Source: Methanolobus sp. (GTDB taxonomy: Archaea > Halobacteriota > Methanosarcinia > Methanosarcinales > Methanosarcinaceae). Taken from it: 64,000 bases of DNA. Below the pieces are notes generated by a model that was given only the letters and a program-made list of their open reading frames with translations, did not search any database and was not told the DNA's origin. Below, one piece after another: positions 17,653-26,007 of the stretch. Position 1 is the stretch's first letter. Each line of letters starts with the position of its first letter. The position numbers and the translations under genes were made by a program. The stretch lies in the NCBI RefSeq assembly GCF_016278365.1, contig NZ_JADQBZ010000002.1, positions 115,497 through 179,496 of the forward strand, read 5' to 3'.

Positions 17653-18008
17653 TGACAGTTTTTTTCAGGATCCTCGGCAGGTTTCATCTCCTCAAGTTTC
17701 CGGACGATCGGCTCCAGGACGAACTTTGAGAACTCCACAAGGGTGAACATGTCCACATTGTCCATGAGCCAGTCTGCGGTTATCTTCGGGTTTGAGCGCT
17801 GGCATGCGGTTGCTACGACCTCGACAAAGCCTTGGATGTTCTTCCCTTCCTCAAGGCTTCGGACCTTCTCCGGAGAATCGGTCATATCGATGAGTTTCAA
17901 GGTTGCCCTTGTTGAGAACACTGAAACATCAACCTCTTCACCTGCGACCCTAGCAAGCCGTTTAGGAGGAACGATGGTATCGAAATCCTTCATGATATCA
18001 GAGCTCAT
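17649..18008 (-). CDS. Tail assembly chaperone (gpG-like)
   Basis: 119-aa helical protein between tail tube and tape measure genes, the invariant place of the G chaperone. It ends EDPEKNCQ. The sequence includes VRSLEEGKNIQGFVEVVATACQRSNPKIT, a regular part of this chaperone class. Its last codons carry the slippery heptamer A AAA AAC, so a fraction of ribosomes should extend it into the next frame. Confidence 0.8.
   Translation of the reverse strand: MSSDIMKDFDTIVPPKRLARVAGEEVDVSVFSTRATLKLIDMTDSPEKVRSLEEGKNIQGFVEVVATACQRSNPKITADWLMDNVDMFTLVEFSKFVLEPIVRKLEEMKPAEDPEKNCQ
17658..17664 (-). promoter_or_regulatory. -1 ribosomal frameshift site A AAA AAC
   Basis: Codons GAA AAA AAC of the gpG-like gene contain A AAA AAC in the correct phase. 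A -1 slip leads to CTG TCA GTG ACC and enters the gpT-like frame with no stop. A stop TGA in frame 0 follows three codons later. Confidence 0.75.
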
Positions 18009-18010
18009 GT

Positions 18011-18805
18011 TCAGACCCCCTGCTCATCGTATATCTCAAAAAGCTGGTCACCAGCAGTCCTGGTAACATCGAGGACGCCTTTCATCTTCAGGTGTGGCAT
18101 TGCCGGGTCATCACCGTCATCTGCAGGGAACTCGATGTTCTGTCCCTCGTTAACTGTGGCCTTGTAGAGTGTGATCCTGAATATCTTACCATTCTCATCG
18201 GTGTTGGTTATGCGGACCACACGGTCTGATATTGTGGTCTTGCCACCGCTCTTGAGGGTCACTGCGGAGTTTGGAGTATAAGAGTAGTCCACCAGCACTC
18301 CTTCTCCGTCAATGATCACAGAGGATGCTGCCACTCTGGCGATGCAGGTGTATCCGGCACTGTCCACGGCTATCACGTAGTCGGTGTTCTGGACAGCTGC
18401 ATTGCTGCTTGCATCGGTGACAACGATAGAACCGACCTCAGTACCATCCCCGTCCTTGTGTTTAAGTCTCACAAAATCAGTACCATTGAGGATATGGGCT
18501 TCATTTTCTACAGACACCGGTGTCCCGGCAACGGCTGCATAGGTGTCAAGGCCACCTCTGATAGTGTTGAGGTTTGCCAGGTCGACCTCCATCATGTCGC
18601 CTTCGATATAAGCTACATGCTCCTTAATGCCTACCTTCACGACGCCGGCATTATCTGATCTTACCTCTACGTCTTCCCATTCTTCCTTGAAGACGGCACT
18701 ACGGATCGCTCCGATGTTAACAAGCGTTGCAATCGAGGTTCCTACCTCAAGCTTCCCGGACCCAAACCTTATGGACCCAGAGTTCTGTACTGTTGTCTGT
18801 GCCAT
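18011..18805 (-). CDS. Major tail (tube) protein
   Basis: 264-aa protein immediately before the chaperone pair, the usual position of the tail tube gene. It is beta-rich with an N-terminal tube-like domain (SIRFGSGKLEVGTSIATLVNIGAIRSAVFKEEWEDVEVRSDNAGVVKVGIKEHVAYIEGDMMEVDLANL; note the DVEVRSDN and KEHVAYIEGD parts), and a central insertion that looks like an Ig-type or decoration domain. Start MAQTTVQN has a GGTGAAAAAAA ribosome-binding site. Homology class is inferred from position and composition. Confidence 0.75.
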   Translation of the reverse strand: MAQTTVQNSGSIRFGSGKLEVGTSIATLVNIGAIRSAVFKEEWEDVEVRSDNAGVVKVGIKEHVAYIEGDMMEVDLANLNTIRGGLDTYAAVAGTPVSVENEAHILNGTDFVRLKHKDGDGTEVGSIVVTDASSNAAVQNTDYVIAVDSAGYTCIARVAASSVIIDGEGVLVDYSYTPNSAVTLKSGGKTTISDRVVRITNTDENGKIFRITLYKATVNEGQNIEFPADDGDDPAMPHLKMKGVLDVTRTAGDQLFEIYDEQGV

Positions 18806-18815
18806 TTTTTTTCAC

Positions 18816-19193
18816 CTAGATGTGTATGATCTTGAAATCAACAGGCACATGGAAGAGACCGGTCTCGTCCTCGATAGCATCATGAGAATTCTCGTAAACG
18901 ACCTGCTTGATATGGTTCCCCGATGCTACGCCTTTGTACCTTACAAGACAGTTCATCGCTGCCTCGGATAATGTTTGTACTATTACGAATGATTCTGCCC
19001 AGCATGAGACCTGGTACCTTGGCGTGCCATGACCTGTAATGTGGTCAATTGGATTGCTTATCTTGTGAATGCTTATTGCAGGCAGTGGACAGTCCAGTGG
19101 CAATCTAAGCGGATAGATCCGGTTGCCGGTAAGGCCCGTCACCGTATTGTCTGCAAGCAGCAGGTTCCTAAGAGCTCCATGTATCGAGGTCAT
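18816..19193 (-). CDS. Tail completion / DUF3168-like protein
   Basis: 125-aa protein resembling DUF3168/gp17-type tail terminators: SIHGALRNLLLADNTVTGLTGNRIYPLRLP, then PAISIHKISNPIDHITGHG, QVSCWAES and ending HVPVDFKIIHI. Such proteins cap the tail at the head side. It overlaps the upstream gp10-like gene by 4 bp. Confidence 0.75.
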   Translation of the reverse strand: MTSIHGALRNLLLADNTVTGLTGNRIYPLRLPLDCPLPAISIHKISNPIDHITGHGTPRYQVSCWAESFVIVQTLSEAAMNCLVRYKGVASGNHIKQVVYENSHDAIEDETGLFHVPVDFKIIHI

Positions 19194-19621
19194 CTGTAGC
19201 TCCTGATAACTTTCTCAAGTTTGAGGGCAATGGCTCTCTCGACCTCGTCCGTGTTCTCATCCAGCGCAGGCCGGAGGAACGGTCTTGGCGGCTGATGATA
19301 TCTCCGTCCCAGTGAATCAGTATCATTGAACCCTTTCTCAAGACGCATTGCGTAGTTCATGGTAGAGCCTACCATCACCTCACACCTTTCACTTGATCTC
19401 TCCACGTATATCGGACTCACCTGTGCAATGTTGCGGAACAGATTACCGGTTATCCTGTGTGGGAAGTTGTCACCGCCTTTTCTTGAGTTCTCCTGAGCAG
19501 CTCTAACAACCACGTCTGCTCCTGCAAGTGTACCTTCCTCCAGGACATCAGCAATGTCCTTACCTAACTCTTTCAGGGTCTTCTGCAACTCCTCCAGACC
19601 GTTGACCTTCATTTTGAACAT
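19190..19621 (-). CDS. HK97 gp10-like head-tail protein
   Basis: 143-aa neck/tail protein of the HK97-gp10 class: KVNGLEELQKTLKELGKDIADVLEEGTLAGADVVVRAAQEN, TGNLFRNI, and a C-terminal RPFLRPALDENTDEVERAI segment that is highly characteristic (PPRPFLRPALD). An upstream in-frame start exists at 19774 but lies inside the preceding gene. ATG 19621, preceded by a TGGGAGCTGATC site, gives the family length. Confidence 0.82.
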   Translation of the reverse strand: MFKMKVNGLEELQKTLKELGKDIADVLEEGTLAGADVVVRAAQENSRKGGDNFPHRITGNLFRNIAQVSPIYVERSSERCEVMVGSTMNYAMRLEKGFNDTDSLGRRYHQPPRPFLRPALDENTDEVERAIALKLEKVIRSYR

Positions 19622-19623
19622 GA

Positions 19624-19908
19624 TCAGCTCCCAAGGAACACTATCTGGACCACAATTCCCGCTATCTGCAGGACCACAACAACAGCCAGGCCGATGAAAG
19701 CGTTCCTTCCAAGCCATCTGTTCTGCCGCTCTTCCAGCATACGGATCCGTTCCTCGTGGTCCTCGATGGAACATTTCTCAAGCACACGGATCCTCTTCTC
19801 ATGATCGTCAAGCTGGCAGCTCATCTTGTCGATACCGGCACGAACATGCTTGACATCGATATGGGTCTCAATTATCTTGTCATAGGTTTCCTGGTCGATA
19901 TCCATCAT
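19624..19908 (-). CDS. Coiled-coil protein with C-terminal membrane helix (XhlA-like)
   Basis: About 94 aa. A charged coiled coil (KHVRAGIDKMSCQLDDHEKRIRVLEK...DHEERIRMLEERQNRW) is followed by one hydrophobic helix (AFIGLAVVVVLQIAGIVVQIVFL). This is the layout of XhlA/hemolysin-type accessory proteins of phages, which usually sit near lysis genes; here it lies between neck genes. The start ATG overlaps the upstream stop by 4 bp (ATGA). Function remains open. Confidence 0.7.
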   Translation of the reverse strand: MMDIDQETYDKIIETHIDVKHVRAGIDKMSCQLDDHEKRIRVLEKCSIEDHEERIRMLEERQNRWLGRNAFIGLAVVVVLQIAGIVVQIVFLGS

Positions 19909-20252
19909 TTCACTGCCTTGAGATCGCATTCATAGTGATGCACGGTGTTTGCCATGGGCCAGAAGACGGGCTTTACGGCTGTAACTTCGTAAGTGTTAGA
20001 GAATTCAGGGATGGTGCTTGTGATCGTTTGACCCTCTGTAACTGTTACGGTAGACGGAAGTATAATAAATAGTTCTGAGACAACGTGCTCTCCGCTATCC
20101 TGTGAGATCATCCGGCCATTACCCGGGATAAAACGACAGGCTGATGCAGCAACGGTGGTTGTGTATACAGGTGAACCGTACTCATCCTGGCCTGACTGGA
20201 TCCTGGAGACAATACTGCAGGTATGAACAAGTCCGATATCGTGGATCATCAT
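19905..20252 (-). CDS. Head closure / head-tail adaptor protein
   Basis: 115-aa beta-rich protein in the head closure position (HDIGLVHTCSIVSRIQSGQDEYGSPVYTTTVAASACRFIP..., here quoted by its key parts: DEYGSPVY, CRFIPGNGR, YEVTAVKPVFW). It resembles SPP1 gp16/HK97 gp8-like adaptors. Translationally coupled by 4-bp overlaps to both neighbours. Confidence 0.7.
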   Translation of the reverse strand: MMIHDIGLVHTCSIVSRIQSGQDEYGSPVYTTTVAASACRFIPGNGRMISQDSGEHVVSELFIILPSTVTVTEGQTITSTIPEFSNTYEVTAVKPVFWPMANTVHHYECDLKAVK

Positions 20253-20632
20253 TCCTCACTGTTGACCGCCTTAATGCCTGCTCTTGCGTACAATATTGAA
20301 AATCCAGAAGTTGCGTACCTGTATTTCCTAATGTACTTTTCAGCGAGCTGTTCATGTCTGGCGATATCAACGTCGATACTGTTGGATTGGGATTCGTTGC
20401 CAAGTTTGATCTGTGCTGCCAGCTCTCCTGTGAACTTCATCTTCTGGAGGACCAGTGCAGCGGACAGGTGAATGCAGGCAGTGCTTAGGATATCATGATC
20501 TGCATCAACACTGGACCCCGTGTTCAGGGCAACAACATTGCTGGCATGATCAATGATGACAGCAATATCGTCATCTGTGAGATGTTTTGGATCTACGATC
20601 GCTCTGACCTCAACTACAGTGCACAGGCCCAC
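20249..20632 (-). CDS. Head-tail connector (gp6-like)
   Basis: 127-aa helical protein in the gp6-like adaptor position after the capsid gene: EVRAIVDPKHLTDDDIAVIIDHAS is the N-terminal helix pattern typical of this class, and ACIHLSAALVLQKM and the C-terminal helices also fit. GTG start at 20632. It is 4 bp downstream of a small 65-aa gene. Confidence 0.72.
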   Translation of the reverse strand: MGLCTVVEVRAIVDPKHLTDDDIAVIIDHASNVVALNTGSSVDADHDILSTACIHLSAALVLQKMKFTGELAAQIKLGNESQSNSIDVDIARHEQLAEKYIRKYRYATSGFSILYARAGIKAVNSEE

Positions 20633-20636
20633 TCGC

Positions 20637-20834
20637 TCACTTCCGTTTTCTGGCTGTTGTTGTGTCTGGAGGGGTTTGATCTGGCTCAGGCATATCTACA
20701 AGGATAAGGACAGAATTGCCCAGCCCTAGAGCTCGTTCTGCGGGGATGTCAAGCACATCCCCCTGCCTGAACTTCATCTCCTTTCCATCAACATCGATAG
20801 CAAGATTGTTCACACGTATCTGTACTTTGACCAT
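20637..20834 (-). CDS. Small viral protein, 65 aa
   Basis: Short protein of unknown function between capsid and connector genes. It reads VKVQIRVNNLAIDVDGKEMKF then RQGDVLDIPAERALGLGNSVL, a SH3-like beta pattern, and ends in a basic tail TTARKRK. Similar small genes often occupy this place in siphovirus head operons. A GAGGTGAGAAC ribosome-binding site precedes ATG 20834. Confidence 0.65.
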   Translation of the reverse strand: MVKVQIRVNNLAIDVDGKEMKFRQGDVLDIPAERALGLGNSVLILVDMPEPDQTPPDTTTARKRK

Positions 20835-20843
20835 GTTCTCACC

Positions 20844-21710
20844 TCAGATCGCACTGGTCTTGCAGATTGCCACGTTCTGTTTGATCCTCAGGATACCGGC
20901 ACTATAGACACGACCATTGAGGTCGCCTGTATCGGGATGCTTTGAATCGACCCCATGCTCTGTCCTGAAGTCGGATGTCAGATAGAAATCAACATAAGGC
21001 TCTCCGAAGTTCTCTGTAGGACAGACAAGTCCGGTACCTGCAGTAAGAGTATTGGTACCAAATATCTGGCCTCCGTTTAGCATGTCCAGGATGTCCTGCA
21101 TTTCTTTGATACCGTTAGCACTGCGACTGGCCATCAGCTGCCTGCGCTGGGCGGTTGCAAGTACCCAGTTGAAGGAAAGGCTGTCAACAGGGATGCCATC
21201 ATCATCCATGAGCTCATAGACACCTGCCAGAGCATCGGTGGCATTGCCATAGGTCCCAAAGTCCTTGGTCACAGAGTAATCGTTGCCTGCACCCTCATAG
21301 AGGCCTTTGAGATCGTAATTTGTACCATCGTTGCTGATACCCATTATGATGGCTGTATTCTCTGCCTTTGCTGCCCTGTACGCAGCTGATATAGCAGATG
21401 CCCTATCAACGTCTACCCCGTTTCTAAGCCAGCTTCCATATATTCGCCTATCAACAGTGTAGTCTTTCCAGTAGACAGGTACCTTTGAGTTGGTCAGATA
21501 TACCTCGACCTTATCCTCGTTACCATCGCGGAAACCGTACGATACGTACCCATCACTGACGTCAGTGATCTTGCCCCAGTCAACGGAAGTGATACCGAAT
21601 CCCTTCTCCGGGGTCACATGCACGAGTTTCCTCCCGATGAGCGCGTTCCTGATAGCAGGTACAAGAGAGGAATCAATTTCTTTAGAGAATGTTGCGAGTG
21701 CGTTTGTCAT
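20844..21710 (-). CDS. Major capsid protein, HK97 fold (encapsulin-related)
   Basis: 288-aa shell protein. The sequence resembles the encapsulin/linocin branch of HK97-fold proteins: YWKDYTVDRRIYGSWLRNG, RAAKAENTAIIMG, ALAGVYELMDDDGI and LVCPTENFGEPYVDFYLT (E-loop, P-domain helix and A-domain parts). Strong ribosome-binding site TGAGGTGATAAA. It stands after protease/scaffold and decoration genes and before connectors, so it is the virion capsid and not a free nanocompartment. Confidence 0.85.
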   Translation of the reverse strand: MTNALATFSKEIDSSLVPAIRNALIGRKLVHVTPEKGFGITSVDWGKITDVSDGYVSYGFRDGNEDKVEVYLTNSKVPVYWKDYTVDRRIYGSWLRNGVDVDRASAISAAYRAAKAENTAIIMGISNDGTNYDLKGLYEGAGNDYSVTKDFGTYGNATDALAGVYELMDDDGIPVDSLSFNWVLATAQRRQLMASRSANGIKEMQDILDMLNGGQIFGTNTLTAGTGLVCPTENFGEPYVDFYLTSDFRTEHGVDSKHPDTGDLNGRVYSAGILRIKQNVAICKTSAI

Positions 21711-21719
21711 TTTATCACC

Positions 21720-22250
21720 TCATATGAGACTCAGTACCACAATGTCTGCAGCTGCAGAGGTAGCATCAACGGATTGCTGTGCTATCGCGACAACAAGTCC
21801 CTCGTCGGGGATGGAACCACTGACTATTGCTCCGTTTGCTGCTCCGGATGTAACCGGGGTAGCTCCAGAATCAATTACAAGAGATGTTGCAGCGGAAAGC
21901 TCACCGTTTGCAGCAGCTACAAGTCTTGTTCCCTTTGTGACGTTCTGGCCCGATGCAAGTCTGCCAACTATCAGGAAGCTTCCACCGTACAGGATAGCTG
22001 CCATGTCATTCTGGGCGTAAATGGTGTCAACATCTGTAGGCATGAAAACGGGATTTGTCTGCTCGTATCCAAGCCAGCCCAGCGCAGGACCACCTGCAGT
22101 GTTCACTACCATGTCATCATCATTGGTACCCCTCTTGACCAGACGGCCCGGGTACATGTTCGTGGCAGTCTCGACCTTAAGCTCCTGAGTAAGGGGACTA
22201 CCGCCTGCCACTATCTTGTTGACCGGTTTCACCACACCTGAGTATGTCAT
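21720..22250 (-). CDS. Capsid decoration (cement) protein-like
   Basis: 176-aa Gly/Ala/Thr-rich protein (TYSGVVKPVNKIVAGGSPLTQEL..., MYPGRLVKRGTNDDDMVV, GWLGYEQTN, ASGQNVTKGTRLVAAANGEL). Its pattern matches capsid cement/DUF2190-type proteins that bind the outer shell. Start ATG 22250 overlaps the stop of the upstream gene in a TAATG arrangement. An in-frame start at 22265 is less likely. Confidence 0.7.
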   Translation of the reverse strand: MTYSGVVKPVNKIVAGGSPLTQELKVETATNMYPGRLVKRGTNDDDMVVNTAGGPALGWLGYEQTNPVFMPTDVDTIYAQNDMAAILYGGSFLIVGRLASGQNVTKGTRLVAAANGELSAATSLVIDSGATPVTSGAANGAIVSGSIPDEGLVVAIAQQSVDATSAAADIVVLSLI

Positions 22251-23236
22251 TATGCCACCACCCATTCTTTCTTAGTGCTATCCCATCTACCGACAGTCCC
22301 GGCTCCGGTTGAGCTGGGGTATCTGATGCTTTCAGCAGATGCTCCGAGCTTTATGCTTCCAAGGTCCTGTGCAAGCTTCTCGATATCCGATGCTGTCAGA
22401 TGCTGGTAATCTTCAGATTTTGTTTCGAGGTTCAGGTCCTTTCTGGCAGCTGTAAAACTATCCATTGCAATGGCCCTTCTCTGCTCTTCCTTGTAGGCCA
22501 CGATCTTTGCAGTGGCAATCTCGTCTGCTTTGCTTGCAACAAGTTCCTGCACCTTTTCCAGAGGGACAGAGGTTGCCTTATCCTTTTCATAAGAAGCGGC
22601 CACTTTTTCGAGAGCCTTGACCTTCGTTTCAAGTTCTGTTCTGGCAGCTTTCAGGCCCTCGATCTCCTTGTTCTTAGATGCATTGTCCTTTTCGAGCTCA
22701 GCAAGCTTTTCATCCGGTGAAGGATCTCCACCGTTGTTAGGATTGTCTTTGTTGTCTGTCATAAGATCACCTGATGCGATGACTTTGAATTGATGAATAT
22801 TACGTACCGCTACCTTTCCTTCCTCAGCTGCCGCTATGCTCCATATTGCCTGCTCCCACGCAGGATTCTGGACAAGTGTAAGGGACCTGGCCTGGATTCC
22901 ATTGGCCCAGTTATCGTTAATTGAATCGGCCAGAGAATAGACACTCCAGGTGTTTTCCCAGGTCCCTTCCTGGATCTTTCTTTCAGCCACAGAGTCGGTT
23001 ACTGATGCTCTTGCTTTGATCTCGGATCCTTCACGCCAGGCGTCGATGACCCTGCCTATCTCAGCGTTTGGATCCTCCGAAAAGTCACATTCGTGTGGAG
23101 CATCCCGTGGACATATTCGCAGAACAGAATTCTTGAGAGAGGATATGGCATTGTCTGCTTCTGAAGAGGGAATGCCCCATCCATTCTTGTTTACCTCGTC
23201 GAGTGGAAATGCAGTACCTTCAATAATTATAGCCAT
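22250..23236 (-). CDS. Prohead protease-scaffold fusion (probable)
   Basis: 328-aa protein with two parts. Residues 1-160 (IIEGTAFPLDEVNKNGWGIP..., RICPRDAPHECDF, GRVIDAWREGSEIKARASV, ARSLTLVQNPAWEQA) look like a prohead-protease domain. Residues 165-260 are a long charged coiled coil (KLAELEKDNASKNKEIEGLK...) typical of a scaffold. The catalytic residues cannot be fixed by eye. ATG 23236 has no ribosome-binding site, and a TATA box lies 28-35 nt upstream, so this mRNA is probably leaderless. Confidence 0.65.
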   Translation of the reverse strand: MAIIIEGTAFPLDEVNKNGWGIPSSEADNAISSLKNSVLRICPRDAPHECDFSEDPNAEIGRVIDAWREGSEIKARASVTDSVAERKIQEGTWENTWSVYSLADSINDNWANGIQARSLTLVQNPAWEQAIWSIAAAEEGKVAVRNIHQFKVIASGDLMTDNKDNPNNGGDPSPDEKLAELEKDNASKNKEIEGLKAARTELETKVKALEKVAASYEKDKATSVPLEKVQELVASKADEIATAKIVAYKEEQRRAIAMDSFTAARKDLNLETKSEDYQHLTASDIEKLAQDLGSIKLGASAESIRYPSSTGAGTVGRWDSTKKEWVVA

Positions 23237-23261
23237 CGACAATCAAGTACAAATACAACAC

Positions 23262-23272
23262 CTATAAAAAGA
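23262..23272 (-). promoter_or_regulatory. Internal promoter TATA box for the capsid genes
   Basis: The minus strand shows TTTTTATAGG about 28 nt before ATG 23236, which lacks a ribosome-binding site. It gives the capsid-tail operon its own start downstream of the accessory island. Confidence 0.45.
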
Positions 23273-23308
23273 TTATACAAAAGAAAACTAGCAAACAAGC
23301 AAGATGGA

Positions 23309-24475
23309 TTATCCACTTTTGCGCTTTCTCCACTTATAAACCAGGATTAGGAGAACAAGAATAATAAGAAGCGGTAGCGCAAAATAATGTAGCAGAGTGA
23401 GAATTAATATGATAATTACAAATAATAAATAGGAAGCAGCGTTCATTAAACGGGACATTTCCAATGTCTTGAAGTTCATTTTATTATCATTGTTGTATCC
23501 ATCGGAGTCGGTCTTGATAAGCAGTGCGTCTTCTCCACCATGCGAATAGGTAATTCCGGTTAATACATAGCCACCATCATTGGTTTGCCGGACGGAAAAA
23601 CCTCGATCTTCTCCATCACCACCAAACATACGATCCCATTCCTTATTGCCCTTTGAATCGGTTTTGATAAGCTGGATATCGTAACCGCTTCCTGCAATGA
23701 TGTAACCATCATCCTTTGTCTGCCTAACATCTTCCCCTTCTATCTCCTTAATCCATTCCTCGTTGCCTTCAGAATCGGTTTTTACAAGCCAGTCTCCGCC
23801 GATAATATAACCGCCATCGATGGTCTGTTGGACGGACCGGCCGTTTTGATATCCTCCCCGGCCAAATACCCGATCCCACTCTTTATTGCCCTTGGAATCA
23901 GTTTTAATGAGCCAGATATTATCTCCATACCCATAGGAGGATGTAGACCCTGCAACAATATAGCCACCATCAGTTGTCTGCTCGACGGAAGAACCGAAAT
24001 CATCATCTTCCCCTCCAAATGTGGTATTCCACTCCATATTGCCAACGCTGTCGGTTTTAATTAGCCAGACGTCACGCTCATCTCCCGTATAAGTACCAGT
24101 TATGATGTAACCGCCATCGGAAGTCTGCCGGACAGATCGACCTGTGTCATCGTTACTTGCATTAAAAACCTTCATCCATTCAAAAGTGCCGTTTGCAGTT
24201 GTTTTAATCAGGCAGGCGCCTTCCACGAGATGATGCTCTCCACCTGCCTCCCAGTATTTGTGGTAGTAGCCGGTTACTACATACCCACCATCAGAAGTTT
24301 GCTCAACACAATATCCTCCCACGTTCTCACCGTACTCCCCGAAGAGAACGTTTTCCCATCTCTCTTCCTGTGACTCCCCAGCTGTCCCACTGACAACAAT
24401 CACCGATAAAAAGAAGATTAAAAATACAGCCGTGCAGAATTTCCCTGCTGTGAACGACGTTGCTTTTTTACACAT
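23309..24475 (-). CDS. Secreted beta-propeller-like repeat protein, membrane anchored
   Basis: 388 aa. Signal peptide (AVFLIFFLSVIVVSGTAG), then about seven repeats of the form VRQTSDGGYIITG...DVWLIKTDSxGNxEW, a lower-order propeller pattern seen in archaeal surface proteins. The C-terminus has strong membrane helices (YLLFVIIILILTLLHYFA, LLIILVLLILVY) and a basic tail. It is not a viral gene; it sits between gpF-like and capsid genes as accessory cargo. Function is unknown; adhesion or surface display is inferred. Confidence 0.75.
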   Translation of the reverse strand: MCKKATSFTAGKFCTAVFLIFFLSVIVVSGTAGESQEERWENVLFGEYGENVGGYCVEQTSDGGYVVTGYYHKYWEAGGEHHLVEGACLIKTTANGTFEWMKVFNASNDDTGRSVRQTSDGGYIITGTYTGDERDVWLIKTDSVGNMEWNTTFGGEDDDFGSSVEQTTDGGYIVAGSTSSYGYGDNIWLIKTDSKGNKEWDRVFGRGGYQNGRSVQQTIDGGYIIGGDWLVKTDSEGNEEWIKEIEGEDVRQTKDDGYIIAGSGYDIQLIKTDSKGNKEWDRMFGGDGEDRGFSVRQTNDGGYVLTGITYSHGGEDALLIKTDSDGYNNDNKMNFKTLEMSRLMNAASYLLFVIIILILTLLHYFALPLLIILVLLILVYKWRKRKSG

Positions 24476-24641
24476 AACATCCCTTTTGGTTGAGTCGTAC
24501 TGGAAGATAAATTAATTATTCCAAAGTATTAAAAGTATAAAGGAGTTGTGAATCTGTAGAATCTACTAGAAAGATGGTGAATTGGTACTGACTAATTAAC
24601 ACTATTCACCATTATACTGAATGCTCGCACGATTTGTGATT

Positions 24642-25424
24642 TTACACTGGCTCCTGCCGGATCTCATCCCATGAGTCGTCAATTATGGCTTTTGTGATTT
24701 TGCGCTGGCTAAAGGAAACTCTTATTGTATGATCTGTGAGCGATTCAGTCAACACTTCATCCGAGTGGTCACCGTAGCCTCCATGGATGCTGGTGAATGT
24801 GTAAATCAACAGATGTGTTGAAGGTAGTTCATCTTGTCGAATATGTTCGTCTAATGTCAGGTTTGAACCATCAAAACTGTAAGTTGGCATAGAAGTGATC
24901 CACTGTTCGACTATTTCTTGTGCCTCTTCAAAAGAAGGCTCTAATGCAAGCAATTTCACAAAAAGCATGTAATCTTCGATTTGATACAATTCTTCAGGTT
25001 GATATTCTGGAGAATCTGAATCAATGGTTAAAGTATGAATTATGCCATTCTGTAATACAATTACTTCCAAAGTACCAGAGCCTGAAACATCTGGTTGGAT
25101 CTTCTGTGCCTGAGAAGAAGAACTGATCTCAAGGAAGGGTTTTTCTTTCAACGTATAAGGAGGCTGTTTCCACTGATATTCGATCATTGGCCGGGTATAG
25201 TGTGCTTTGAGTTGATGGGTAAGGCTGTAAATACTGAGGTCCATGGAAGTTGAATTAATTATTAACTCCTGTATTTCCATATCAGTAACTGAAGTAGTTA
25301 CATATTTCATGGACAGTATAGTTGCATTATTTAATATTGTAACTTCATCCTGATTCTGTTCTGCACACCCCGAGCTCATCAGAATTAAAAGAAGAAACAC
25401 TATGATTGTTTTTGTATGCGTCAT
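24642..25424 (-). CDS. Hypothetical lipoprotein
   Basis: 260-aa protein with a short signal ending in the lipobox LMSSGC, then an acidic extracytoplasmic domain without recognised family. The sequence ends WDEIRQEPV. Possible TATA TATATGAC lies about 30 nt before the start, so the mRNA has little or no leader. Part of the accessory island inserted in the head module. Confidence 0.65.
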   Translation of the reverse strand: MTHTKTIIVFLLLILMSSGCAEQNQDEVTILNNATILSMKYVTTSVTDMEIQELIINSTSMDLSIYSLTHQLKAHYTRPMIEYQWKQPPYTLKEKPFLEISSSSQAQKIQPDVSGSGTLEVIVLQNGIIHTLTIDSDSPEYQPEELYQIEDYMLFVKLLALEPSFEEAQEIVEQWITSMPTYSFDGSNLTLDEHIRQDELPSTHLLIYTFTSIHGGYGDHSDEVLTESLTDHTIRVSFSQRKITKAIIDDSWDEIRQEPV

Positions 25425-25488
25425 AAATAAATATATATGTGCTCTGTCATATAGGACTTTGCAGATTTCACGCTTTGCTCAAATAATA

Positions 25489-25671
25489 CTATGATTGTTT
25501 TTTAAGTATATTCTTAAAAACTATTGGGCCGATAAAAGCAAATCCAATTCCTATGAGAATTCCCCTATGTATTCCAGTTGTTAAATCATGAGACAAGTAT
25601 CCTAACACTGCACATACAATTAGAATTAGAGTGAAATACATAATTTTTTCTTTCGTTCGATATATGTTCAT
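25489..25671 (-). CDS. Small membrane protein, 60 aa
   Basis: Two predicted membrane helices (IMYFTLILIVCAVLGYLSHDL and GILIGIGFAFIGPIVF). The ATG at 25671 is preceded by AAAGGACTGCTTAA. No family is recognised. AT-rich flanks and small size leave some doubt that it is expressed. Confidence 0.45.
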   Translation of the reverse strand: MNIYRTKEKIMYFTLILIVCAVLGYLSHDLTTGIHRGILIGIGFAFIGPIVFKNILKKQS

Positions 25672-26007
25672 TTAAGCAGTCCTTTATAAGATTATTTTGT
25701 TTACTATTGTCTTTTTTGTACCAAAATAATAATTACTTTACTATAAAGGATTAGTGGTCCTCATTATCCAAGCAAAACCACTGGATTTTCCTTTGAGCCC
25801 GAAAAAATATGGGTATATGAAAGGCAAAAAGTACTGGAATCAAACAATAGAAGTTAACTGCAAAACACTAGTGCATAACCTTGACAGGTATGTTAAACTG
25901 CTTTCTGGGTTTTCCTATCGTTCAGAAACTTAGTTAAGTCCATTCCTGAAATAAAATCTTCAACCACGCCAATTAAAAACAACCTGTACTCACGCATGAA
26001 AACTGTC
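25672..26007. other. Non-coding gap in the accessory island
   Basis: 336 bp with only an IS transposase remnant (25802-25933). No intact gene was seen. Confidence 0.5.
25802..25933 (+). pseudogene. Remnant of an IS5-like transposase, C-terminus only
   Basis: The + strand reads KKYGYMKGKKYWNQTIEVNCKTL then VHNLDRYVKLLSG and TAG. This matches the C-terminus of the degraded transposase at 58915-59103 (KYGVQTKAKKYWNQVTEVKIKG...VHNIDKYVKILL). The rest of the element is gone, which marks the site as a former insertion inside the viral head module. Confidence 0.75.

Noticed and set aside
20844..21710. Encapsulin nanocompartment
   Set aside because: The shell protein resembles encapsulins, but it is embedded between decoration, connector, portal and tail genes, with no cargo enzyme.
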